Origin: an alpha proteobacterium HIMB5
Lineage (GTDB): Bacteria > Pseudomonadota > Alphaproteobacteria > Pelagibacterales > Pelagibacteraceae
NCBI GenBank assembly: GCA_000299095.1
Contig: CP003809.1
Coordinates: forward strand, 124,001 to 188,000
Direction: 5' to 3'
Length of the DNA stretch: 64,000 bases
Shown here in pieces: positions 27,689-40,564 of this stretch. Below the pieces are notes generated by a model. It saw only the letters and a list, made by a program, of their open reading frames with translations, did no database searches and was not told where the DNA came from. Made by a program: the position numbers and the translations under genes. Each line of letters starts with the position of its first letter. Within the stretch, counting starts at the first letter, position 1.

Positions 27689-28985
27689 CTTCTAGACCCT
27701 TTAATTTAGATTTGTTCAATCTAATATAGCCCCCATGAGATCTTATTATATCAGAAGCAATTGATAAGCCTAAGCCAACACTAGATTTTGCTTCCGCTCT
27801 TCCTTTATCAATTTTATAAAATGGTTTAAATACATTATTGTATTCTGCCTCTGGTATACCTGGGCCATCATCTCCAATAATTATAAACAGATTTTTACTT
27901 TTTTTAGATAATGAAACATCTACTTTTGATCCATATTTAATAGCATTATCTATAATATTATTGAAACATCTTCTTAATAAATTTTTTCTTCCATTTATAT
28001 AAATTTCACCAATTATATCTTTTGAAATGTTTTTATTTTCGTATTTATGAATGATCTCATTCATTAGTAAGGAAATATTAAATATCTCATTTTTTTCTGA
28101 AAAATTTGAGCTTGTAAATTGTAAATACTCATTAAGCATTTTTTCCATCTCATTTATATCTTCACTAAGTTTTGATGAAATTTCTTGATCCTTAATGAAT
28201 GCAAGTTGCAATTTCATTCTTGTTAATGGTGTTCTCAAATCATGACTTATACCTGAAAGCATTTCTGATCTTTGGTTAAGATGTCTTTGAATTCTTTTTC
28301 TCATTTTTTCAAATTCATATCCAGCTTGTCGAATTTCTAAAGAACCTGATGGTCTGTACTCATCAACATCTTCACCACGACCAAATTTTTCAGCAGCTCT
28401 TGCTAAATTTGTAATAGGTCTAGTTTGATTTTTTAGAAAAATCATAGCTATTACGATTAAAACTATAGCTGGTACTGTTATCCACAAACCAAACAATCTT
28501 GCAGAAGAATTTGACACTCTATCTTTGGGAAATAAAAATTCAAAATATCCATTTTTATATTTTATTCGAACATTGATTAATTCTAAATAATCAGTTGTGC
28601 TGAACCAAAATTTTTGATTTCCTATACTTGATTTTAATTCTCGTCTTAAAGATCTATCTAAAGGACTAAACCATCTTTCATTTATTTTGAAATCAAATTC
28701 TTCATCCTCAATAAATTTAATATTTAGATCTAAATAAATTGAAAATAGGTCTATTAAATATTCTTTATCGTTATCCTCATTATCATAAGCAACAATGAAT
28801 GTGTCAATTTCACTAACCAACGCTCTTGTTAGACCCTTATTAGTTTTAATCCAAAGGCTATCAAAAAATACAATTGTAACAACTAACTGTAATAAGATTA
28901 CTGGAGTAGCTACAATTAAAAGTGCTCTATAAAATAATCTTTTAGGTAATAGATTTTTTACAAATTTATTCAATCCATAAAACAT
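27666..28985 (-). CDS. sensor histidine kinase, EnvZ-like
   Basis: A kinase of about 439 residues with two transmembrane helices (about 20-43 and 165-185) enclosing a periplasmic domain, then HAMP (RPITNLARAAEKFGRGEDV), HisKA with the phospho-His in SGISHDLRTPLTRMK (near residue 248), and HATPase_c with NIIDNAIKYG and GDDGPGIPEAE. The layout matches EnvZ. It follows the response regulator with a 20-base overlap, so the two form one two-component system. The longest frame opens on GTG at 28991; the ATG two codons later is preferred. The signal is unknown. Confidence 0.9.
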   Translation of the reverse strand: MFYGLNKFVKNLLPKRLFYRALLIVATPVILLQLVVTIVFFDSLWIKTNKGLTRALVSEIDTFIVAYDNEDNDKEYLIDLFSIYLDLNIKFIEDEEFDFKINERWFSPLDRSLRRELKSSIGNQKFWFSTTDYLELINVRIKYKNGYFEFLFPKDRVSNSSARLFGLWITVPAIVLIVIAMIFLKNQTRPITNLARAAEKFGRGEDVDEYRPSGSLEIRQAGYEFEKMRKRIQRHLNQRSEMLSGISHDLRTPLTRMKLQLAFIKDQEISSKLSEDINEMEKMLNEYLQFTSSNFSEKNEIFNISLLMNEIIHKYENKNISKDIIGEIYINGRKNLLRRCFNNIIDNAIKYGSKVDVSLSKKSKNLFIIIGDDGPGIPEAEYNNVFKPFYKIDKGRAEAKSSVGLGLSIASDIIRSHGGYIRLNKSKLKGLEVKIFLPV

Positions 28986-29643
28986 AACCACTACCTCTTA
29001 ATGTTTGTAAAAATTTTGGATTTTTTGGATCTAATTCAATTTTTTTTCTCAATCTTGTAATAATTACATCTACTGATCTTTCCTTATCTATATTGATCAA
29101 CTTTCCAATATCTTCTCTAGAAAAAGTTTTTCCTGGGTTATTTATCATTCTTTCTAAAATAATTTTTTCGGTATTGTTTATTTTGAATTCTTCACTTTCT
29201 TTATGGATTAGTAATTTATTTAAATCAATTTTGATATTTGAGAATTCTACAATTCTTTTTTGTTCAATAGTTTTAGTTTTATTTAAAATATTTTTAATTC
29301 TTAGTACTAATTCTTTTGGCTCAAATGGTTTTGGCAAATAATCATCAGCTCCAATCTCAAGACCTGCCACACGTTCATCTGCATCACCTTTGGCGGTCAA
29401 AAGTATTATTGGTGTGTTAATAGTACTTTTGTGTTCTTCAATAAACTCTAAGCCATTTTTTCCAGGCATCATTATATCTAATACAATGATATCAAATTTA
29501 ACAATTTTGATTTTTTCTGATGCATTTTCAGCACTATTTGATGTAGTAACTAAAAAATTATTTTCATTAAGATACTTCTTGACCAAATCCCTTATGCCGT
29601 CATCATCGTCCACAACCAAAATATGAGCTAGAAAATTATCCAT
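28966..29643 (-). CDS. OmpR/PetR-family response regulator
   Basis: A 225-residue regulator. The receiver domain (1-120) has the acidic pair DDDD near residues 12-15, the phospho-acceptor Asp56 in IIVLDIMMPGKNG, LLTAKG (Thr) and the conserved Lys in YLPKPFEPKEL. The winged-helix DNA-binding domain (about 130-225) ends RGSGYVLW. It is preceded by a MarR gene (8-base overlap) and followed by the kinase. A MarR-OmpR pair beside ilvE resembles the petP-petR arrangement of other alphaproteobacteria, where PetR is needed for bc1 expression; that function here is an inference. Confidence 0.92.
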   Translation of the reverse strand: MDNFLAHILVVDDDDGIRDLVKKYLNENNFLVTTSNSAENASEKIKIVKFDIIVLDIMMPGKNGLEFIEEHKSTINTPIILLTAKGDADERVAGLEIGADDYLPKPFEPKELVLRIKNILNKTKTIEQKRIVEFSNIKIDLNKLLIHKESEEFKINNTEKIILERMINNPGKTFSREDIGKLINIDKERSVDVIITRLRKKIELDPKNPKFLQTLRGSGYVLWIE

Positions 29644-30073
29644 TAATTATTTTTTTTAAAACATTATCAAAGTTAATTACTTCTTCCGATTTAGAACTCA
29701 ATAAAGCAGCATAAATACGTTTTTTTTGAATTTCAAAAATTTCTTTAAATAATTTCTTTCCCTTTTCATCTAAATATACATGTTTAACCCTGGTATCTTT
29801 TTCATCTTTTTCAAACCTAATTACTTCAAGTTTTGTCAGATCTTTAAGAACTCTATTTAAGCTTTGTTTTGTTACTTTTAATTTTTGTAATAATTCAGAA
29901 ATTGAAATACCCTCATACATTGACAATAGGTGTATAACTTTATGATGAGCTATTCCAATTGAGTGTTTATCTAATATCTTTTTAGGATCTGCAAAAGTGT
30001 CTCTATATGCAATGAAAAGTTTCTCTATAAGATCTTTTAATTGATCGTCTTTTAAATAAAGTAATTCTTTCAT
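29636..30073 (-). CDS. MarR-family transcriptional regulator (PetP-like)
   Basis: A roughly 145-residue MarR winged-helix protein. The recognition region is YEGISISELLQKLKVTKQSLNRVLKDLTKLEVIRFEKDEKDTRVKHVYL, with the wing DTRVKHV. The longest frame opens on TTG at 30121; the ATG at 30073 gives the family-typical N-terminus. It overlaps the response regulator by eight bases. MarR proteins usually bind ligands and repress their own promoter; the divergent ilvE gene shares the 72-base gap, which contains a tandem repeat. Confidence 0.85.
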   Translation of the reverse strand: MKELLYLKDDQLKDLIEKLFIAYRDTFADPKKILDKHSIGIAHHKVIHLLSMYEGISISELLQKLKVTKQSLNRVLKDLTKLEVIRFEKDEKDTRVKHVYLDEKGKKLFKEIFEIQKKRIYAALLSSKSEEVINFDNVLKKIING

Positions 30074-30085
30074 TATGGGTAAGTT

Positions 30086-30100
30086 ATATTGACATATTGA
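30086..30100. promoter_or_regulatory. tandem repeat and candidate promoter between the MarR gene and ilvE
   Basis: The shared intergenic region contains ATATTGA twice, separated by one base (30086-30092 and 30094-30100). The overlapping TTGACA at 30089-30094 is a perfect -35 hexamer toward ilvE, with AT-rich -10-like DNA (GATAAT, 30110-30115) after a short 15-base spacer. The repeat could be an operator for the divergent MarR protein. Sequence seen; function inferred. Confidence 0.35.
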
Positions 30101-30145
30101 AGATACAAAGATAATTTTCAATTAAATTAAAATAAATTTTCTTAC

Positions 30146-31027
30146 ATGATACCCTACGATAAAAGAGACGGAAAAATTTGGTATAATGGTGAACTTGTTG
30201 ATTGGACTGATGTAAAAGTTCATGTTTTAAGTCATGGTTTACATTACGGGAGCTGTGTTTTCGAAGGAGAAAGAGTTTATGATGGCTCTATCTTTAAACT
30301 AGAAGAACATACTTCTCGTTTTTTTTATTCTGCGAAAAGAATGGGTTTTGAAATACCTTATAGTGAAGAAGAAATTAATTTGGCATCCAAAAAAATCATT
30401 GCAACTCAAAAAGTAGAAAATGGATATGTTAGACCAGTAGCTTGGAGAGGAAGTGAGATGATGGCAATTTCAGCACAACAGACCAAAATTCATGTTGCAA
30501 TTGCTACATGGGAATGGGGATCTTACTTTGACCCAAAACTAAAAGTTGAGGGTATAAAATTAAATATTTCTAAATGGAGAAGACCTGCTCCAAATACAAT
30601 ACCTTGGGATACAAAGGCTGCGGGGTTATATATGATTTGTACTTTATCAAAACATGAAGCAGAAAAAGATGGTTACACTGACTCTTTAATGTTAGATCAT
30701 GAGGGTAATATTGCAGAGGCGACAGGAGCTAACATTTTTTTTAAAGATAAAAATGGAGAATTGCACACACCAGTTCCAGACTCTTTTTTAGATGGAATAA
30801 CAAGAAGAACAGTGATTGATATTGCTAGATCAAAGAACATTAAAGTAAATGAGAGAAAAATTAGCCCTAATGAACTGAAAGATTTTGTAGGTTGTTTTCT
30901 AACAGGAACTGCGGCTGAGGTAACTCCAGTTTCTTGTATTGCTGACAATAAATTTAAAGTCTGTGATACTATTATTGACTTAAATGAAAGCTATCAATCT
31001 TTGGTGAGAAAGAAAAAAGCAGCTTAA
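30146..31027 (+). CDS. ilvE: branched-chain amino acid aminotransferase
   Basis: A 293-residue fold-type IV PLP enzyme that makes or degrades Leu, Ile and Val. The PLP Lys157 is in WDTKAAGLYM. Other blocks are HGLHYGSCVFEGERVYDG, YVRPVAWRG, GNIAEATGANIFF and CFLTGTAAEVTPV. Specificity for branched-chain acids over D-amino acids is supported by the SCVFEG and TGTAAEV segments. It ends on a TTAA shared with the convergent pgsA. Confidence 0.95.
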   Translation: MIPYDKRDGKIWYNGELVDWTDVKVHVLSHGLHYGSCVFEGERVYDGSIFKLEEHTSRFFYSAKRMGFEIPYSEEEINLASKKIIATQKVENGYVRPVAWRGSEMMAISAQQTKIHVAIATWEWGSYFDPKLKVEGIKLNISKWRRPAPNTIPWDTKAAGLYMICTLSKHEAEKDGYTDSLMLDHEGNIAEATGANIFFKDKNGELHTPVPDSFLDGITRRTVIDIARSKNIKVNERKISPNELKDFVGCFLTGTAAEVTPVSCIADNKFKVCDTIIDLNESYQSLVRKKKAA

Positions 31028-31608
31028 TTCTTGCTATCTTCCGATATAGCGTGGTCTATACCTTTTCTAAGATATTCATAACCAGTATATAAAGTTAAAA
31101 AGGCTGATAACCATAAAAGAATTATCCCAATTGTTTGAGCATTATAATCTTGAAAATTTATAATTTTGTTTCCAGTTTCACCAGACAGTAAAAGACCAAT
31201 TGAAACCATTTGAAGTACAGTTTTTAATTTAGATAAGTTTGAAACAGGAAGTTTTATTCTTCCTTTAGCAAGAAATTCTCTTAAGCCAGATACAAGAATT
31301 TCTCTAGTTAGAATTATTATTGCTGCAATCACCTCATAGTTTTTTATAGTTCCATTCATAACTAATAAAATAAGCGCTGCAGCAACTATAATTTTATCAG
31401 CTATTGGATCTAATAATTCACCAAGTTTAGACTCTTGTTCCATCATTCTTGCAAGCATTCCATCTAAAAAATCTGTAAAAGAGGCAACAATAAATAAGAT
31501 TAAAGCAATTATATCGCCATAAAAACCTGGTAGAAAAAAAGCAATAACGAAAAAAGGAACAATTATTATTCTTCCAATTGTAAGTATATTAGGAATTTTT
31601 TTTAACAT
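31024..31608 (-). CDS. pgsA: phosphatidylglycerophosphate synthase
   Basis: A 194-residue CDP-alcohol phosphatidyltransferase with the catalytic signature DFLDGMLARMMEQESKLGEL followed by LDPIADK. Four to five transmembrane segments are visible. It makes phosphatidylglycerophosphate from CDP-diacylglycerol. It lies three bases after uvrC, a conserved uvrC-pgsA neighbourhood in proteobacteria. Confidence 0.95.
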   Translation of the reverse strand: MLKKIPNILTIGRIIIVPFFVIAFFLPGFYGDIIALILFIVASFTDFLDGMLARMMEQESKLGELLDPIADKIIVAAALILLVMNGTIKNYEVIAAIIILTREILVSGLREFLAKGRIKLPVSNLSKLKTVLQMVSIGLLLSGETGNKIINFQDYNAQTIGIILLWLSAFLTLYTGYEYLRKGIDHAISEDSKN

Positions 31609-31611
31609 TTT

Positions 31612-33447
31612 TTATTCGTGAAAAAAGTTATATATCTTTTTTGCAACTTTTTCCTCAACTCCATCAACTGATTTGATTTCATCTAAACTAGCAGATTCAA
31701 CTGCTCTTGCAGAGCCAAAGTGATTTAATAAAGCTCTTTTTCTTATTGATCCAATACCCTCTATTTGATCTAAAAGAGACTTGCTTATCCCTTTTTTCCT
31801 TTTAGCTCTATGAGCACTTATTGCAAATCTATGAGACTCGTCTCTAATTCTTTGTAAGAAAAAAAGAGTAGGGTCATTTCTAGTAAATTTATATTCTTTA
31901 CCATTGTGAAAGAATGTTTCATTTCCGCTATTTCTCATTTTACCTTTAGCAATAGCAATTAGTGGAATGTCATGAAGACCTAATTCGTTCAGAGTCTCTC
32001 GAGCCACCGAATATTGACCCTTACCTCCATCAACCATAACTAGATCTGGAAATGACAGATAATTGTCTTTTTCTTGCACTGCTTTTTTAAATCTTCTATT
32101 CAATACTTCTCTCATCATTCCATAATCATCTTGTTCATTATCCTTGTTTTTAATATTGAATTTTCTATATCTTTTTTTAATAAATCCTTCTTCCCCATAA
32201 GTAATAAGAGCTCCAACACTGTTTGTACCTTGGATATGACTGTTATCATATACTTCAATTAAACTTATATTTGTTTCCAAATTAAATTTTTTAGCAACTG
32301 AATCAAAAAGATCTTTATTATTTTGACTTTCATAAAGCTTTCTATTTAGACTATCTTTAGCATTTTTAATTGCTTGATTAATAACTTTTAACTTAGAACC
32401 TTTTTTAGCTACAGAAATAGTAATTTGTTTATTTTCTTTTTGAGTTAAAGTTTTTTCAATTAAAGCTTTCTCTTTAATTTCTTCTGAAAGTATAATTGAC
32501 GATGGAACACTTTTATTTTCATAAAATTGAGACACGAAGGAATTAATTATTTCGTTTAGGTTTTCATCTGGATCGTGTTTAGGAAAAAATGCTTGATTAC
32601 CCCAATTTTGTTTAGATCTATAAAAAAATACTTGAATACAAGTTTTGCCAGACTCTTTATAACCAGCAATTACATCTGCCTCCACTAAATTTGCTTCATT
32701 AACTCTTTGTGAGGATTGAATTATGTTTAGAGATTTTATTCTATCTCTTAAAATTGCCGCTTTTTCAAAATCTAGTTCTTCACTTGCCTTTTCCATTTGA
32801 TCAGAAAGATTTTTTTGAATTTTTCTAGATTTTCCTGAAACAAACTCAATAGCATCATTAACAGTTTGCTTATAGTCATCTTCTTTTATATATCCAACAC
32901 AAGGACCTGAACATCTTTTAATTTGATACAATATACATGGTCTTTCTCTATTTTTAAAAACTGTGTCATCACAAACTCTCAAATGAAATATTTTTTGTAT
33001 CATTTTGATAGTCCAATTTGCAGAACCAGCAGAAGCAAAAGGACCAAAATAGAAACCTTCTTTCGTTTTTTTTCCTCTATGTCTTTTTATTTGAGACCAT
33101 TTTTCTTTGTTACCGATATAAATAAAAGGAAAAGATTTATCGTCTCTTAATAAAATATTAAATCTTGGTTTATGTTTTTTGATTAGGTTTGCTTCTAATA
33201 GTAAGGCTTCACTTTCATTAGAAGTAGTTGTTATCTCTAACTTTCTAGTTTGAGACAACATTCTTTCGGTTCTAATTATGTGATTTTTTTCTGCAACATA
33301 ACTCTTTAATCTGTTTGGTAAATTTTTTGCCTTTCCAACATAAAGAATTTCTTCTTTATCATTTAACATTCTGTAAACACCAGGCAACTTTGGAATTAAA
33401 GGAAGTTCTTTTTTAATGACTTCCTTACCTATATCAGAACTTATCAT
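31612..33447 (-). CDS. uvrC: excinuclease ABC subunit C
   Basis: A 611-residue repair nuclease that makes both incisions in nucleotide excision repair. The GIY-YIG N-terminus reads [22 protein letters not shown]; the UvrBC-binding UVR motif is [16 protein letters not shown]; the RNase H-like C-terminal nuclease has [16 protein letters not shown] and [10 protein letters not shown]; HhH motifs end the protein. The longest frame opens on TTG at 33477; the ATG at 33447 is preferred and overlaps folB by 14 bases. uvrB lies three genes upstream on the same strand, so two NER genes probably share one transcript. Confidence 0.96.
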   Translation of the reverse strand: MISSDIGKEVIKKELPLIPKLPGVYRMLNDKEEILYVGKAKNLPNRLKSYVAEKNHIIRTERMLSQTRKLEITTTSNESEALLLEANLIKKHKPRFNILLRDDKSFPFIYIGNKEKWSQIKRHRGKKTKEGFYFGPFASAGSANWTIKMIQKIFHLRVCDDTVFKNRERPCILYQIKRCSGPCVGYIKEDDYKQTVNDAIEFVSGKSRKIQKNLSDQMEKASEELDFEKAAILRDRIKSLNIIQSSQRVNEANLVEADVIAGYKESGKTCIQVFFYRSKQNWGNQAFFPKHDPDENLNEIINSFVSQFYENKSVPSSIILSEEIKEKALIEKTLTQKENKQITISVAKKGSKLKVINQAIKNAKDSLNRKLYESQNNKDLFDSVAKKFNLETNISLIEVYDNSHIQGTNSVGALITYGEEGFIKKRYRKFNIKNKDNEQDDYGMMREVLNRRFKKAVQEKDNYLSFPDLVMVDGGKGQYSVARETLNELGLHDIPLIAIAKGKMRNSGNETFFHNGKEYKFTRNDPTLFFLQRIRDESHRFAISAHRAKRKKGISKSLLDQIEGIGSIRKRALLNHFGSARAVESASLDEIKSVDGVEEKVAKKIYNFFHE

Positions 33448-33859
33448 GACTTCTTTTTTTGGTAATTTGAATACCAACTGAAGAGCATTCTTTGAGGATT
33501 TCTAATTTTTCAATTTTTAACATTATCTTTGCAATTCTTTTATCTTTAAATAATTCATCAAAAACTGCTTCTGCTAATGTTTCTAGGAAATTGTAATGTT
33601 TCTTTTTAACTAGTTTTGTAATTAATTTTACAATCGTGCCGTAATTTACAATTGATTTAATATCTTTATCATTTGTAGGTTTTTTGTCCTCATAATCTAT
33701 TTCAAGGCTAAATTTGACTTTTTGAGGTTTTTCTTTTTCGAAGTCATAATAACCTAATTTTAAATCTAAAATTAATTCATTAATTAAAATTTTCTTTTCA
33801 TAATTGAAAAGATTTTTTGTTTTATTAATTTTAACTAATTTTAAGTTATTTTTTTTCAT
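33434..33859 (-). CDS. folB: dihydroneopterin aldolase FolB
   Basis: A protein of about 141 residues with the FolB tunnel-fold domain. It carries [53 protein letters not shown] and the C-terminal [11 protein letters not shown]. FolB makes 6-hydroxymethyl-dihydropterin in folate synthesis. The TTG-initiated longer frame (to 33892) is rejected in favour of the ATG that overlaps the SDR stop as ATGA. Pairing with an SDR resembles the FolM/FolB pteridine gene pairs of other proteobacteria. Confidence 0.88.
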   Translation of the reverse strand: MKKNNLKLVKINKTKNLFNYEKKILINELILDLKLGYYDFEKEKPQKVKFSLEIDYEDKKPTNDKDIKSIVNYGTIVKLITKLVKKKHYNFLETLAEAVFDELFKDKRIAKIMLKIEKLEILKECSSVGIQITKKRSHDKF

Positions 33860-34592
33860 TCTTTTGTCCCGATTATATCTGGAGTTTGCCAATTCATATT
33901 TTGTCCACTATCAATAGCTAATACTTGACCTGTAATAGATCTATTTTTGATAAAAAAGTCAACAGCATTACAAATCTCATTAACATCTACTTGTCTTTTA
34001 AGAGGTGTTGCTAAATATTGTTTTTTGAAGTGTTTTTCTGATTGTCTGATATTTTTTATAGTTGGCCCTGGCGCAATTCCATTTACTCTCACATTTGGTG
34101 AAAGACTCATAGCGCTAGTTTTGGTTAAAGTATAAAGACCTGTTTTACTTAAAGTATAAGAAAAAAAGAATGGAGTAAGTTTAAATACTCTTTGATCAAT
34201 AATATTAATAATATTGTTATTCCCCTTTTTAATATTTTTGCTAAATCCTTTTGATAATAATGCAGGTGCTTTTAAGTTTGTATTAATATGGTTGTTCCAA
34301 CTATTTTTTGTGAAGTTATCTAATTTGTCATTTTCAAATAAAGATGCGTTGTTTATGAGACAATCAAAGTAATTTAATTTCGATTTTGCAAACTTTAATA
34401 TTTTATTAATATCTTTTTCTTTACTCAGATCACCTTTTACTAAATAGACTTTTGTATTATTCTTCTCTAATTGCTTTTTTAATATTTCAGCTTTTTTTTT
34501 TGACTTATTAAAATGAATTAATATTTCTTTATTTGGACCAGATAATTTTTTTGCTATAGCTGCGCCAATTCTTGTAGCACCACCTGTAATAA

Positions 34593-34611
<19 letters not shown>
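33856..34611 (-). CDS. short-chain dehydrogenase, FolM / pteridine-reductase-like
   Basis: A 251-residue SDR with the NADP-binding N-terminus [22 protein letters not shown] ([11 protein letters not shown]) and the catalytic YxxxK in [22 protein letters not shown] and the C-terminal [12 protein letters not shown] are also typical. GGATRIG and adjacency to folB point to the FolM or PTR1-like pteridine reductase branch, which reduces dihydromonapterin or dihydrofolate. The substrate is not proven. Its start overlaps the uvrB end by 19 bases. Confidence 0.78.
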
Positions 34612-37994
<3,383 letters not shown>

Positions 37995-37995
37995 T

Positions 37996-38940
37996 TTAGT
38001 GAGATAAGAATTTCTCAGCTTCCAAAGCCGCCATACAACCCATTCCCGCAGCAGTTACAGCTTGTCTGAAAGTTTTGTCCTTAACATCTCCAGCAGCATA
38101 AACTCCTGGTATATTTGTTTCTGTAGAATCTGGTTTAGTTATTAAATAACCTTCTTTATCCATCTCAAGTTGATCCTTAAAAAGTTGTGTTGCTGGGTCA
38201 TGACCAATTGCAATAAACAAGCCATCTAATTTCATTTCTTCAACATTATTTGTTTTTAAATTTTTAACTTTAATTCCTTTAACATTTTTTGGTTCATTAT
38301 TTCCAATTACATCTTCCACAACAGAATCCCAAATTACTTCTATTTTTTTGTTTTCCATTAATTTTTGTTGAAGCATTTTTTCAGCTCTCAAAGTATCTCT
38401 TCTGTGAATTAATTTTACTTTTGATGCAAATTTAGTTAGGAACATTGCTTCTTCAACAGCAGCATTGCCGCCACCAACAACTGCAACTTCTTTATCTTTA
38501 AAAAAGAAACCATCACACGTAGCGCAAGCTGAAACACCAAAACCTCTAAACTCTTGTTCTGAATCTAAATTTAACCATCTAGCTTGTGCACCAGTTGAAA
38601 TAATTATACTGTCTGCAGTATATTTTTGACCACTATCACCAATTGCTTCAAATGGAGTAGATTTTAAATTTACTGAAGAAATATGATCCTCAATCATTTC
38701 TGTACCAACAGCTTTTGCTTGATCTTTCATTTGATCCATTAACCAAGGACCTTGGATTACATCTGCAAAGCCTGGGAAGTTTTCAACATCAGTAGTTGTT
38801 GTTAATTGTCCACCTGGTTGAGCCCCATAAACTAAAATTGGTTTCAACATTGCTCTAGCCGCATATACGGCTGCAGTATAACCTGCGGGACCAGAACCTA
38901 TAATTAATACTTTTGTGTGTTTAGTTGGATTTTCATTCAT
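37996..38940 (-). CDS. trxB: thioredoxin reductase
   Basis: A 314-residue low-molecular-weight flavoprotein. FAD motif IIGSGPAGYTAAVYAARA, redox-active CATC (Cys139-Cys142), NADPH motif VVGGGNAAVEEA and the C-terminal AAGDVKDKTFRQAVTAAGMGC. It passes electrons from NADPH to thioredoxin. It is divergent from the ELM1-like gene across a 21-base gap. Confidence 0.97.
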   Translation of the reverse strand: MNENPTKHTKVLIIGSGPAGYTAAVYAARAMLKPILVYGAQPGGQLTTTTDVENFPGFADVIQGPWLMDQMKDQAKAVGTEMIEDHISSVNLKSTPFEAIGDSGQKYTADSIIISTGAQARWLNLDSEQEFRGFGVSACATCDGFFFKDKEVAVVGGGNAAVEEAMFLTKFASKVKLIHRRDTLRAEKMLQQKLMENKKIEVIWDSVVEDVIGNNEPKNVKGIKVKNLKTNNVEEMKLDGLFIAIGHDPATQLFKDQLEMDKEGYLITKPDSTETNIPGVYAAGDVKDKTFRQAVTAAGMGCMAALEAEKFLSH

Positions 38941-38961
38941 ATGAGAGCTATATAGTTATAA

Positions 38962-39912
38962 ATGACAAAATTAAAAGGCTTATTATTAACTGAAGGTATG
39001 CATGGAATGATAAGTCAAGTTGAAGGCCTTGCTAAAGCCTTGGATTTAGATTTTACACACGAGAAAATTGAATTGAGTTCTTTTTGGAAACTTATTCCAC
39101 CAAGTTTAACTCCCGTGAAGGACTTTGTTTTCAAAAATAAAATAGATCAAAATTTTAATATTGTTATTTCGTGTGGAAGAAAAAGCGTGATTCCATCAAT
39201 ATTTTTAAAAAAAAAATTTGGAAACAAGGTAATGAATATTCACATTCAAGATCCAAAAGTTTCATTAAATAATTTTGATTACGTTATTGCACCAGAGCAT
39301 GATGGTTTGACAGGTAGCAATGTATTAACAAGCAAAGGGGCAATTCATTATTTAAGATATAAAGAACTTGATGAAAATGAGAATTATTTAGAAGATAGAG
39401 TTAAAAAAGATAAATTAGTTGCTTTAATAGTTGGTGGTCCAAATAAATATTATAATTATGATAAATTAGAAATCAAAAATATTTTTGCAAAAATAGAAAA
39501 AAACTTTATTCAAAATGGTTATCAACTAATACTAATTCCATCTATGAGAACACCAAAAAATATTATTGAGATTGCAAAAAACTATTTTGATAAAAACCAA
39601 ATAATTATAGATACAGTAGATAAGAAAGCCTACTTATCTTCTTTAAAAATAGCTGATCGTATAGTTGTTACATGTGACTCGACTTCTATGATTTCAGAAT
39701 CAGCAATGACTGGTAAACCAATTTATGTAGCTCAAATGAAACCAGTAAAAAGTAATTTAAGATTTCAAAAATTCTTTAAATTATTTAAATCTATGAAAAT
39801 TATTAAAGATCTTGAGGATACTGTAGAAGATTGGAGTTATGATAAACTTAATGAAACTGATAGAATATCAAGCTATATTAAAGAACAATTAAAAAATTAT
39901 GACTTTTCTTAA
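38962..39912 (+). CDS. ELM1-like protein (DUF1022)
   Basis: A 316-residue protein resembling the mitochondrial-fission ELM1 family common in alphaproteobacteria. Visible are an N-terminal glycosyltransferase-like half (LLLTEGMHGMISQVEGLAKAL, VISCGRKSVIPSIFLKK, HIQDPKVSLNNFDYVIAPEHDGL) and a C-terminal half with VALIVGGPNKYYNYD and IVVTCDSTSMISESAMTGKPIYV. The latter resembles a nucleotide-sugar site. Biochemical role in bacteria is unknown to me. It overlaps the next gene by 14 bases. Confidence 0.75.
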   Translation: MTKLKGLLLTEGMHGMISQVEGLAKALDLDFTHEKIELSSFWKLIPPSLTPVKDFVFKNKIDQNFNIVISCGRKSVIPSIFLKKKFGNKVMNIHIQDPKVSLNNFDYVIAPEHDGLTGSNVLTSKGAIHYLRYKELDENENYLEDRVKKDKLVALIVGGPNKYYNYDKLEIKNIFAKIEKNFIQNGYQLILIPSMRTPKNIIEIAKNYFDKNQIIIDTVDKKAYLSSLKIADRIVVTCDSTSMISESAMTGKPIYVAQMKPVKSNLRFQKFFKLFKSMKIIKDLEDTVEDWSYDKLNETDRISSYIKEQLKNYDFS

Positions 39913-40564
39913 TTCAATCAAAAACCATTCCAAAAAACATGAATTTCCTTTTGATCATTGGGAGTATGATAATGCTCTTAGCGAAGGTGCAATTAAAGAA
40001 ATAGTAGAAGCAGATATTCCAGATGTGACTAAACATAATTTAAATTATGACGGCACAAGAGCTATAGATGGTGGTGCAGCAGAATTTAGAGAAGGGATTG
40101 CCTCAGGAGGAAAGGCTATAAAGTTTAGATGTTTTATAACTAAAGAGAATGCAAAAGAGTTTCCAAATTTAGTTAAATTTATTAATGAGCTTCAGTCCAA
40201 AGAAACTCATGAAACTATTTCAAAAATGTTAAATAAAGATTTATCAAATTCTTATGTTAGAGTTGAAGTAATTTGTGATAGGGAAGGATTTTGGCTTAAA
40301 CCACACTGTGATATCAAAGAAAAATTACTCTCAGGATTAATTTTTGTAAACAATGTAAATGAATCTGAAGATCTTGGAACAGATTTTTACAATGAAAAAT
40401 TAGAAAAAGTAAAAACAGTTCCGTATAAACATAATTATGGATACATGTTTACAAGTGGACCAAATACTTGGCATGGAATGGAAAAGAAAAAAATTGTTAA
40501 AGAAAGAAGATGTGTTCAAGTAAATTATGTAACTTTTCCAACAGACTGGAAAGTAAATAATTAA
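39899..40564 (+). CDS. 2OG-Fe(II) oxygenase-like protein
   Basis: A 221-residue protein with a probable double-stranded beta-helix. The iron triad is readable as His-x-Asp in [12 protein letters not shown] and a distal His in NTWHGME, with an Arg pair ([10 protein letters not shown]) placed to bind 2-oxoglutarate. Family members hydroxylate proteins or small molecules. The substrate is unknown. It starts within the end of the ELM1-like gene and ends on a TTAA shared with carB, so it is probably co-transcribed with its upstream neighbour. Confidence 0.6.
   Translation: MTFLNSIKNHSKKHEFPFDHWEYDNALSEGAIKEIVEADIPDVTKHNLNYDGTRAIDGGAAEFREGIASGGKAIKFRCFITKENAKEFPNLVKFINELQSKETHETISKMLNKDLSNSYVRVEVICDREGFWLKPHCDIKEKLLSGLIFVNNVNESEDLGTDFYNEKLEKVKTVPYKHNYGYMFTSGPNTWHGMEKKKIVKERRCVQVNYVTFPTDWKVNN

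Noticed and set aside
33434-33892. Longer folB and similar TTG-initiated extensions (uvrC to 33477, MarR to 30121, atpF to 3076, mutY from 8494)
   Set aside because: Each begins on TTG inside the neighbouring gene while an ATG giving a family-typical N-terminus lies a few to about 17 codons in.
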